DNA of 64,000 nt from Nitzschia sp. pyKryTriq1 (lineage: Eukaryota; Bacillariophyta; Bacillariophyceae; Bacillariales; Bacillariaceae): the NCBI GenBank assembly GCA_956465555.1, contig OY101129.1, forward strand, positions 434,001-498,000, in the 5' to 3' direction. The notes under the pieces were generated by a model that did no database searches, was not told the origin of the DNA, and was given only the letters and a program-made list of their open reading frames with translations. This document shows positions 50,520 to 59,377 of the stretch, piece after piece. The first letter of the stretch is position 1, and each line of letters begins with the position of its first letter. The position numbers were made by a program, and so were the translations under genes.

Positions 50520-52589
50520 ATGAGGTACCTTCTAGCTTTGGCGACGGCATTGCTTCTGCCATGTGCACAAGCCAACTCCGATGATCATCGGTACAAGAAA
50601 GGCGAGCACGTTGAATTATGGGTAAACAAGGTCCGTCCGAGTCAAGATACTGTTGATGCTTTGATGGCTGGGCGTGTCTCGGTCATTGTTGCGAAAGGAC
50701 CGATTCTCACCCTTGTTGCTGGCTGCTTTCGTTTTCACAACCCACCACAGGTCGGTCCATATGCGAACCCCCAGGAAGCCTATGAATACTACACGTTGCC
50801 ATACTGCGCCCCGGATACGAAGCACCACCCCGAATCCGCGGGTGGCACAGGTCGCTGGAATGAATGGAAAGTGCACACGATGGGAGAGCACCTGGGCGGC
50901 CACGCTCTGCGCCACTCGGGGCACGATATCACCTTTCTTCAGACGAACGCGAGCCCCGAGACCTGCACTACGAAACCCTTGAGCAAGGAACAAGCGGACC
51001 ACTTTGCCAAGGCGGTGCAGCATCGTTGGTTCTATCAGATGTACTTGGACGACTTGCCCGTGTGGGGAATGGTGGGAGAGATGCTCCCCAAGGCGGACCA
51101 GTTTAGCATCAAGGAGAAGGACGACTTGGATCGTCTTGACCACATGACTGATCTCTCGGACACTGAAATCGCCAACCTTCACCCTTATGTCTACACGAAC
51201 CGCAACTTGGTCATCTCCTACAACAAGGATCAAATCGTCAAGGTAGACTTGACGAGTGACCCGAAGTCGCTCAAGGAAGTCAAGGCGGGAACGGCCCTGG
51301 AGTTCAGTCTTCACGTGCAGTTTGTGGAGACCAGCGAGGAGTTCCATTCTCGCTTTGATCGTTATCTGGATCATGACTTCTTCAAGCACCCGATTCACTG
51401 GTTTTCGGTTTTCAACTCGTTCATGATGGTGCTGTTTTTGATGGGATTGGTAGCTTTGATTTTGCTGCGAACACTCAAGAAAGACTATGCTCGTTATGGG
51501 TTGGTGCATGATTTGGAAGATGGGGACATGGACGATGATGAGAAGGAGGCTCTTCACCATGACAAGGTGGAAGATGCTGGATGGAAGCAGGTCCACGGCG
51601 ATGTCTTCCGGGCGCCTTTCTGGCTGCCTTTGTTTTCGGCGCTGGTTGGTACCGGATGGCAACTCGTAGTCTTGACTCTGGGGGTGATCCTCTTTGCCGT
51701 ATTGGGCCCTCTTCACGGAGAGGTCCACGAGGAACGTGGGGAGGTCATGCAATCGATTCTGATTTGCTACGCTTTCTCTTCGATTGTTAGTGGATTCATG
51801 TCTGGCAAGTTCTTCAAAGAGTACTACCCGACTGTGGCAAGACGTGCAAACACTACTGCACCCAACAACCTGTGGCAGGCAACCATGGGATTGACGGTCT
51901 TGCTCCTCCCGACTTGCACTGTCTTGATTATGTCCCTTTTGAACACACTTTCTCTCGCGTATGGCACTATTAACAGTATTCCCTTTTCGGTCATTCTCAA
52001 AGTGTTTTTCCTTTGGGTCTTTGTCTCGATCCCACTCGGTGTGGTAGGAACTCTCTTGGGCCGGCACGCCAACAAAGGCACTACCACCACCTTCCCCTGC
52101 CGAGTCAACGCCATTCCTCGACCTATTCCCGAAGACGTCCCATGGTATGGAAAGCCTTCGGGTTTGATTCCATTGGCTGGTCTATTGAGTTTCGGATCCA
52201 TCTTCATTGAACTTTACTATGTCTTGACGTCCCTTTGGAACTACAAATTCTACCACGTCTACGGGTTTTTACTGGGAGTTTACGCCATTCTCACCATTGT
52301 CGTCGGAATGACATCCATCATTGTCGTCTACTTTTGCTTGAACGCCGAAAACTATCTCTGGCAATGGACCGCCTTTGGTTCCGGTGCTTCGACCGCCGGA
52401 TATGTCTTTTTGTATGGCATCTACTACTTTTTGTTCAAGACCCAAATGCACGGATTCTTGCAAACTTGTTTCTATTTTGGGTACATGGCATTGATCGCCC
52501 TCAATTTAGGACTATTGTGCGGGACATTGGGGCATGCGGCAGCGAGTCGATTTGTACGGGCCATCTTTCAAAACGTAAAAGTAGATTAA
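50520..52589 (+). CDS. TM9SF/EMP70 nonaspanin (two exons)
   Basis: A continuous ORF of 689 residues exists, but family comparison shows a 40-residue insertion. I therefore splice 50520-50630 to 50751-52589, removing a 120-nt stop-free intron (GTCCGT to CCACAG) and restoring HVELWVNK|VGPYANPQEAYEYY, the EMP70 consensus; this gives 649 residues. Residues 1-18 are a signal peptide, followed by a lumenal domain of about 230 residues and nine membrane segments (the first near MMVLFLMGLVALILL). The C-terminus ends FQNVKVD; a KxD/E-type tail is the usual Golgi-retention signal of the family. Nonaspanins act in endosome/Golgi sorting of membrane proteins. Alternative retention of the intron would not break the frame. 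Confidence 0.92.
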   Translation: MRYLLALATALLLPCAQANSDDHRYKKGEHVELWVNKVRPSQDTVDALMAGRVSVIVAKGPILTLVAGCFRFHNPPQVGPYANPQEAYEYYTLPYCAPDTKHHPESAGGTGRWNEWKVHTMGEHLGGHALRHSGHDITFLQTNASPETCTTKPLSKEQADHFAKAVQHRWFYQMYLDDLPVWGMVGEMLPKADQFSIKEKDDLDRLDHMTDLSDTEIANLHPYVYTNRNLVISYNKDQIVKVDLTSDPKSLKEVKAGTALEFSLHVQFVETSEEFHSRFDRYLDHDFFKHPIHWFSVFNSFMMVLFLMGLVALILLRTLKKDYARYGLVHDLEDGDMDDDEKEALHHDKVEDAGWKQVHGDVFRAPFWLPLFSALVGTGWQLVVLTLGVILFAVLGPLHGEVHEERGEVMQSILICYAFSSIVSGFMSGKFFKEYYPTVARRANTTAPNNLWQATMGLTVLLLPTCTVLIMSLLNTLSLAYGTINSIPFSVILKVFFLWVFVSIPLGVVGTLLGRHANKGTTTTFPCRVNAIPRPIPEDVPWYGKPSGLIPLAGLLSFGSIFIELYYVLTSLWNYKFYHVYGFLLGVYAILTIVVGMTSIIVVYFCLNAENYLWQWTAFGSGASTAGYVFLYGIYYFLFKTQMHGFLQTCFYFGYMALIALNLGLLCGTLGHAAASRFVRAIFQNVKVD

Positions 52590-53718
52590 TGCATGATACA
52601 ACAAGGAAGGACGGCGCAATACTGGAATAGGCCACGTCCAACAATTACTTACTTTAAACGAAAACATACTATTACTAGACATACCTGATTCGCATAGTAT
52701 GGCAGGTTGGTTGTAGTTTGAATACAGCCTCCCATCTTGAAATTATATTTCCTTGTCAACAAGAGAGAGAAATCAGAGTTTGGTCCCAGCCAGTTCGAAG
52801 TTCCTCAGGCGAAAGGCGGAGATCGATGCTCGATGCGCCAAGAGTTTTCTGGAGCGAGTCTATGGTGTGAAGTTGGTCGGCAAGTGCCACAACTAGATAG
52901 AGGAGCCGTAAGGAATGTATTCGATTCTTCGATTCTTCTTTAGAACTGCTACTAGCTACTAGAGTTGTTTTATTTCGATGCGATGGAGTCCGAGCTTCAA
53001 GAAGATCTTCTTGGACGGAGATAATGAAATCCTAAAGAATCCTGTGAAAAGAAAGATCGCCATGATGCTTGCTAATGTAAGAAGTACTCGTCAGGCGCTC
53101 TCCCAAATTCTCCCCCAAGGCTGCGCACTGCCGCGCGTGTGGGCAGAGGTCCCACAATCGCGCAACAATGGCTGTTTTACATAATCTATCAACTTAACGA
53201 AGTGATCTGGAGGACAAAACTGAAGGGGGAAAAAGCAAAAAAATACTCTACGAGTACGTGCTGGGTAGTGGCTACAGTGTGAGGAGTCGTCGCCTCTGGA
53301 CAGTTGCTCTTGAGTACTGGTACTGTAGACGGAGGAGTAGTCAGTCGTCCCGGTCGTCTCCGCCGCCGCCGTGCGGTCGATGCGCACTGCACGTGCGTAC
53401 GTACGGAGATCGGGGGTACGTATATTTATGAAGATTTTGGTATTAAGTACAATACTTATATTACTTGATACTCTTATCCCAAAAGCCAATCGTTTTTCTG
53501 TGTGACGTTTGTTGAAATCCAGATGAATTCGTTTCCGATCCATCGGGTCATTGCACGCGAAACCGCGCGAAGTGATCTGATGTTTGGTTGAAATTCAATA
53601 CCAAAGATACACCCTCAACTAACGCAACTACAACGCGCAGCCGTAACCCGCAGAATGGGAAAGACAGCTCTCAAGGCAGACGTCATATTCGTATTTGAGC
53701 AACAACAAGACTATCACC
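52590..53718. other. Intergenic, no gene seen
   Basis: This separates two plus-strand genes. Short ORFs around 53090-53540 on both strands lack features. The last few hundred bases should carry the PsbU promoter. Confidence 0.4.
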
Positions 53719-54449
53719 ATGAAGATCGCTGTCCTCGCCGCCCTTGTATCGTAAGTGAAATATTGCGATATGATTAAATTATTGTGGCCTTCCTAGCCGG
53801 AAGTGAAAGTACGGCGTGGGATTTCTCCGGTCACTTTGCGGGTCGGATAAGACGAGAAGATGAGCTTTGCACGATCACCGAGTAGTCATGCGGTGGACGT
53901 GACCGCAGATTTGTGGCATCGCTGACGCTTTTGGCAAGGAGAGACCGTTCGCATTTCATGGGATTCGAAAAGGTGTGGAGAAGTTGCCGTTTCAATCATC
54001 ATAACTCACGATTTCCTTCTCTTCTTGTTATCAGCGCTGTCGCTGCCTTTGCTCCCAGCAACCAGGTTCAACGACCCGCCACCGAGCTTGCTGCTGAGCG
54101 CCGTGAGTTCTTGAGCCAAGCCGCTGCCCTTGCCGGAGCCGCCGCCTTCGCTCCTGCCGCCAATGCTATCCGTGACTTCGATACGGTTGGGTACTTGGGT
54201 GGATCCAACATTGTCGATGTCAACAACGCCAATGTCCGTGTTTACTTGAAGATGCCCGGACTTTACCCCACGGTTGCCGGAAAGATTGTCTCCAACGGAC
54301 CTTACAAGAGCGTCGGCGATCTTTACAACATCCCCGGACTTTCTGGTGCCGAAAAGGATTTGATCAAGAAGTACGAGAGCCGATTCACTGCCTACCCCCC
54401 GAGTGCTGACTACGTTATTGACATCATCAACAACGGACTTTACCGTTAA
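53719..54449 (+). CDS. psbU: PsbU, photosystem II 12-kDa extrinsic protein (two exons)
   Basis: Exon 1 is 53719-53750 (MKIAVLAALVS) and exon 2 is 54035-54449, with a 284-nt intron (GTAAGT to TATCAG), giving 148 residues. The presequence is tripartite: a signal peptide, the AVAAFAP plastid motif restored across the splice, then ERREFLSQAAALAGAAAFAP, a twin-arginine-like thylakoid-lumen signal. The mature protein starts near IRDFDTVGY at about residue 55. It contains the paired helix-hairpin-helix-like segment of PsbU (LYPTVAGKIVSNGPYKSVGD, then LYNIPGLSGAEKDLIKKYE). PsbU caps the oxygen-evolving Mn cluster with PsbO and PsbV in red-lineage algae. The 32-nt first exon would be missed by an ORF search, which would otherwise start the gene inside the intron. 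Confidence 0.95.
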
Positions 54450-55595
54450 AATGCATGACAAATACGACATGGATATAGTCTCTGGTCGGGTTCAACAGTC
54501 CGCATTTAAAGCTGTACCGGGAGTCCAGTTTACGCGGTCACGTTGTGACTAGACTAAAGCATATGGAATAGACCAATCTTGTACTCCCACTCTACTGGAA
54601 TTTTGAATAGTGTCTATACCGTAGGTAACGACAGTCGAGAATCCTGCTGAGCTTTGATAGTACAGCACTGTGCGCTCATTAATCGACTAGATGAACAAAC
54701 GAGGCAAGGTATGCGGCTGGGCTGTTTACTGTCTAGTTTCTCTATCGAGAAGCCTGTCAAGGCTGTAACTGAGTAAGTACAGACTACTCAACAAGATGGT
54801 GTCGCTATCGACAGCCGAATCTAGAGATCGTATCCACCTCGCAAATCTATCAGGTACTATCTGGTTTCAAACGCTACAAAGCAAAAAAGTAGTTATCGCC
54901 CGTTACATCTTGCTGGAGTCACCAGAACTAATTAAGCACTACTTGTACCTGTTGGACCAGTGCTGCTGTCGTCCTCCTCCATTGTACTCACATACTCCAG
55001 TACTGATGAGCTGTACGAAGTACTCCATTGTCGATTTTGTGGTGCACTACTCTTTTAAATAGTCACGAGTAGCATCTGTCGATCGATACCAGTACTTTAG
55101 GATGGTCAACTGCTCTAGAGTCGAGGTCGCTCTAAACCTGTCAACTTGCTGTTATCTAAACATAGCTCTAGACGACGACAAAAGTTCGATCGCTGCACTA
55201 ACAGCGCCATCTCTACTCTACTCATAGATGCGACATTCTATCATGACTACTCCAACAAAGTCGAGATTCTGGAGCAACGTCTTGCAGTTTCAACTAGTTG
55301 GTTGCATGTGAGTAATCGAGCACCAGTTGTGGTTGTTCTTGGTGAGATAGTATTAATTTTGGATTACAAGAGATGTATAAGATTCTGGTCGTGGACCATT
55401 CACATGGTTCAGGTCTCATCGATGCGCAAGGGTTCATGGAGGATAATTACTTGTGCTGGCCGTTGCAAGAATTCGAAAGAGCGGTTCTTCTGTCTTCGGC
55501 TGAAGAGGAAAACAGAAGGTGATTCTTGTTGCTGGCCATGGAAAACAACGCTACCGATCCGAATCAGCGGTGACACACGGCCTGCTGCTGCCAAT
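54450..55595. other. Intergenic, no convincing gene
   Basis: A plus-strand ORF from 55146 begins at CTG, overlaps the small secreted-protein gene antisense and has no recognisable features. Otherwise the region is A/T-rich with CTACTCTAG-type short repeats. Confidence 0.4.
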
Positions 55596-55802
55596 CTAAT
55601 GTCCACGAGGTTGGTTTTGGAGTCTGCGGCGCATCTCCTCGTTGGCCCTCTGTCGTCGTCGCTGCTGCGCGGCTTCACTATCCTTGTGGAATCGGGCTTG
55701 TCCACCTCTCTCTCCGGATAGAGATCTCTTGGGGGCTCCGCGTTGTTCGTCACCGACGGCGAATGCGGCCAATGTAAAAATGATAACAGCAGTGAACTTC
55801 AT
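55596..55802 (-). CDS. Small secreted basic peptide, 68 residues
   Basis: From ATG 55802 the product has a clear signal peptide (MKFTAVIIFTLAAFAVG, cleavage probably before DEQ), then about 50 residues rich in Arg, Gln and Glu with no cysteine (RGAPKRSLSGERGG, then QQRRRQRANEEMRRRLQNQ). The upstream frame is open to 55904, but the signal peptide fixes the start at 55802. It is probably secreted or held in the endomembrane system. The highly basic mature part recalls small peptides bound to polyanions or silica, but no lysine-rich silaffin repeat is present and the role is unknown. Confidence 0.5.
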   Translation of the reverse strand: MKFTAVIIFTLAAFAVGDEQRGAPKRSLSGERGGQARFHKDSEAAQQRRRQRANEEMRRRLQNQPRGH

Positions 55803-56648
55803 GTTTGTTGTGGTTTTGATGTTTGAATTGAAGAATGTGTAGTCTGGTGTTGTTTCAATCTGAGAGAGTGAGGAGTGGAAGCGCTGTTTTTCGTTTTCAT
55901 GCAAAGAGACATCGGATTTTGTGATGATCGCTCAAAGAAAAAAGGAAGCAATCCGGTTGTATGCTCATCTTCAACGATGTATATTGATCCAGTGAGATGG
56001 CGACGATATCATGTGTTTCACATGGTGATATATGGCATGGATAGATAATCTTCAACGCCAAGACGTTGAAACGACGTTAAACCACTTGTGCGCACCCACT
56101 TCCGCCCCGGATTTAATGTTGACTCTAGCTCATAACCCATTAAAAAGAGGGATGAGCTTGGAAAGGCGAACAAAAAGGGCACCTCGCGGTTTGCTAGTTT
56201 GTGCCTCCTGCGGGCGCGGAATTTGATGCTTGCTTCCGGCAAGAATTTTCGCAGGGGCAGAGCGGGCGGCGGGCGGGCGGGGGCCGCTACTGCAGCTGGC
56301 CGCTGTCGTCATCACCGACCGCGACGGTACTAGACTACCAGGCATCCTTCGATGATGTTCATTCTTCACCCCGGCGCGGCGCGGGTGGCCTCTCGTGCCT
56401 CCGCCACAATCCGCAAGAAGTCCCTACACCACTGTCATCTAAACTCTAAACCCTTGAAATATCGTACCGAAGAAAGAAAACCCACAAGCTTCCAAATAAC
56501 CGACACACCTCGATTTCAGGTTGTCAGTGCTGTTATTGCTGCTGTGCGTGTCAGGAAATCGTATTAGTAAACTGCTGGTTTTGGAAAGTTTCAGTTATCG
56601 GTCGGTCAAAGCCTATTCTTTCTTTCGAGTCATCATCAATCTGCCAAA
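55803..56648. promoter_or_regulatory. Divergent intergenic region
   Basis: This lies between the minus-strand small secreted-protein gene and CNX2. A GC-rich stretch (GGGCGG units) at 56255-56285 is the only notable feature; the overlapping ORFs here are not supported. Confidence 0.35.
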
Positions 56649-57956
56649 ATGTTCTCCCGATCTGTCAACGCTGTTGTCAGCAGGACGTCAAGAACGCGAT
56701 GGATGCCTTCAACATGTCGGATGCAGTCGTCTAATGCTGCTCTTATGGTGGAAGAGGAGGAATCTGAAGTGAGGACTACTCGACCTCGGTTGGAAGCACT
56801 GCGGCTGCAACTTGAACACGAACAAAACCGCGGTTTACCGCCGGTCAAGATATCGAAAAGTCAAAGTCAGAATAAGGACAAGCCTACGACCCCCTCGTCC
56901 TCAGATGTAAACGAGTTGATGCGGCAGCTAGATTCACTTCCACTTCCACGAGAGCCGCTCAGGGATAAATTTGGAAGACAACACTCCTACCTGCGAATTT
57001 CACTGTCGGAAAAGTGTAACCTCCGGTGTTTGTATTGCATGCCCGAAGATGGCGTGCCGGTCCAGCCACAGTCGCATTTGCTCACAAACGATGAAATTTT
57101 ACAACTTGCATCATGGTTTGTGGATCAAGGCGTCGACAAAGTAAGATTAACGGGCGGTGAACCTCTCCTTCGAAAAGATCTGGTAGATTTGGTGGGACGC
57201 CTGAATCATCTTGGCTTGGAGCAAATCGGTATGACGACGAATGGAGTGACGTTGTCCAAGCATCTACCAGAACTTGTGGAAGCTGGATTGACGCATGTAA
57301 ATATCAGTCTCGATTCTCTGGAACCCGACAAGTTTGCTCGTCTGACGCGGCGGCCGCCCTCGTACCATGCCAGGGTCATGCAAGCGATTGAGGACTGTGC
57401 CACCCTGCTGCCGCATCGCACAAAAATCAATTGTGTAGTGTTGCCCGATAATGTAGGTGAGCTCGAAGATTTTTGCGAACTGACCCGGCACATGCCCATT
57501 GACGTGCGGTTCATTGAGTACATGCCGTTCAACGACAATTTGTGGCAGGCGGATGGATTTGTGAGCTATCAACAAATGCAGGACCAGATCCAGGGCCTTG
57601 AGCGCCTACAAGACAGCCCTAATGATACGACCAAATGGTGGGGACTCACCGCGAAGGACGATAGTGCTCCGCCGTTGGGCCGCATCGGATTCATAACGAG
57701 TATGAGTGAGCATTTTTGCGGAACTTGTAACCGACTAAGAATTACGGCCGACGGAAAGTTAAAAGTGTGCCTCTTTGGCAACACTGAAGTCAGTCTACGA
57801 GATTTAATGCGAAATGGCGCATCCAAGGATGCCTTGCAAAAGTTGATTCATCATTCTGTCCAAAAGAAGGATTTCAAGCTGGGTGGCCACAAAGACATGG
57901 AGGATTTGAAGGCACATTCTGCCGAAAATCGTCCCATGACTCTCATTGGAGGGTAG
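56649..57956 (+). CDS. CNX2: GTP 3',8-cyclase, molybdenum cofactor biosynthesis (MoaA/CNX2)
   Basis: The product is 435 residues. It converts GTP to the cyclic intermediate on the way to cPMP, the first step of molybdopterin synthesis, with MoaC/CNX3. The radical-SAM motif is SEKCNLRCLYCMP (Cys123, Cys127, Cys130), binding the first 4Fe-4S cluster; the GGEP motif (169-172) binds SAM; the second cluster uses Cys357, Cys360 (FCGTCNRLR) and Cys374. The protein ends in the catalytic GG (Gly434-Gly435). Residues 1-30 are basic and Ser-rich with no acid, which fits the known mitochondrial location of plant CNX2. A polar linker at 35-95 precedes the barrel. It lies upstream of nitrate reductase on the same strand, a molybdoenzyme that needs its product. 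Confidence 0.95.
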   Translation: MFSRSVNAVVSRTSRTRWMPSTCRMQSSNAALMVEEEESEVRTTRPRLEALRLQLEHEQNRGLPPVKISKSQSQNKDKPTTPSSSDVNELMRQLDSLPLPREPLRDKFGRQHSYLRISLSEKCNLRCLYCMPEDGVPVQPQSHLLTNDEILQLASWFVDQGVDKVRLTGGEPLLRKDLVDLVGRLNHLGLEQIGMTTNGVTLSKHLPELVEAGLTHVNISLDSLEPDKFARLTRRPPSYHARVMQAIEDCATLLPHRTKINCVVLPDNVGELEDFCELTRHMPIDVRFIEYMPFNDNLWQADGFVSYQQMQDQIQGLERLQDSPNDTTKWWGLTAKDDSAPPLGRIGFITSMSEHFCGTCNRLRITADGKLKVCLFGNTEVSLRDLMRNGASKDALQKLIHHSVQKKDFKLGGHKDMEDLKAHSAENRPMTLIGG

Positions 57957-59377
57957 GATCCCACCAACATATTACAAGAATGAGAATGACGACTAGACCC
58001 TTCGGATACATACCTCGCTTTCAGTATCCCATTGGGAACTTTTCACACGGCTAGCGGGTATGATCATGTTGCACTTCAGTACGATTTGCGCATTTTTTCA
58101 AGACCCTCGTTTAGTACTACGCTCCATACATGCTCCTGCTAGCTCTCTCTAGAGTATGCTTCTCACAAATAATGAAGTGTATGATGCTTTATTTTTCAGT
58201 TGGCAAGATTAATACTGTCTGTGCCATCATAGCACTGCCTCCAGATTATTCTTGGGCCCATTAACGATTACTAGCTACTAGTACGAGTACCGTTAGTACT
58301 GTATCCTCTTGCGCGTGCCACCAGATAAAACTTCATGGCAATAAATGAACAATACTCGCCCTGGAGATAAATATCTAGAGCTACTCGAGCGCTTGTAGGT
58401 AGCAGAATACTACTCGTAGAGACAAAAAATATTGTCCTGCGATGAATCATCATCGACACCGGTAGCCATGATGGTGGTGATGCAGTACCGGTACTTTTTA
58501 TACTGTACCGTATGTACCTGGTACCAGTACAGTAGTGGAGGGGCAGTGGTCCATAGCGCGCGAAGAGCTCTTCGCGCTCCGAACCCTGTACCGGTACAGC
58601 AGTACTCCGAGCTCCTCCCGTGCCGGAAGTTTGTCCACGTCACACATGTCGAGAATACACGGAGGCGGCGTTGTGTTTGTGTTCTTCCTGAAGATCCGAC
58701 GGAAGTTTGAAGGAAAGATCAACGCTCGGATGAGTCGAAGATAAGCTCTAATTAGTCGTGTCACCAGAGCAACTACTGCAACAGTTGTTGCTCGCGCTTG
58801 AGCGCTCACATCAATCGGAACGAGGAGAAATTCGCCAGCTGAAACAACAAATTGCTTCCAGAAGTTTGAAACCACGTCGCGTGTTGGGAGGGTCCACTAA
58901 ATATTTCCAGATATCCATGTCTGAGACATCGATTTATCAAAAACGGGTTTACCGGAGTCCATGGGATACACATTCTTGAAATACTTACCACATTTGCCAT
59001 CGCAAAATGGGTTTTACTGTGATATTCCTATTATTTGTTGTGCGATGCCGGCCAATTCATGGTGCCGGACCAAACAGAAATAGTTCACGAGTGTTTCTGT
59101 CATGAGTATGTTCAAAGCCTACCATTTCCTACGAAGCGGCCCGTTCTTCTGCCCTTTTCGCCCCAATATCATCTGTCGTTCAGGCAGAAGAGAGGCGAAA
59201 GAACCGTCGTCGACAAGAGGGGCGACCCATCAACGTCTCGAAGAAGGAAAAAGGAGGGGCACTTTGCCAACTTTGAGACTGACGACTGCAACAAGGAAAC
59301 GAGTTGATTTGAACGAAACCAATCCTTTCAAAGAAGGATCGAGCTCATACTTTTTGAATATTGAAACTTTCGACACC
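57957..59377. promoter_or_regulatory. CNX2-nitrate reductase intergenic region
   Basis: This should hold the nitrate reductase promoter and leader. It contains TACCGGTA at 58486-58493 and 58589-58596 and a 20-bp perfect palindrome at 58558-58577. The last 276 bp before the start codon are open in frame with nitrate reductase. No gene is seen. Confidence 0.45.
58558..58577. promoter_or_regulatory. 20-bp perfect palindrome between CNX2 and nitrate reductase
   Basis: GCGCGAAGAGCTCTTCGCGC is its own reverse complement with no mismatch. It sits 800 bp before the nitrate reductase start and 11 bp before a TACCGGTA site. A dimeric regulator site is possible; function is not shown by the sequence. 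Confidence 0.5.

Noticed and set aside
50616-52067. 483-residue minus-strand ORF
   Set aside because: It is the antisense shadow of the nonaspanin gene, which has clear family features.
53913-54034. PsbU start at 53913 as an unspliced gene
   Set aside because: The first 40 residues would lie in the intron and lack a signal peptide. Splicing from 53719 restores the full plastid presequence.
55146-55721. 191-residue plus-strand ORF
   Set aside because: It starts at CTG, has no features and overlaps the better-supported small secreted-protein gene on the other strand.
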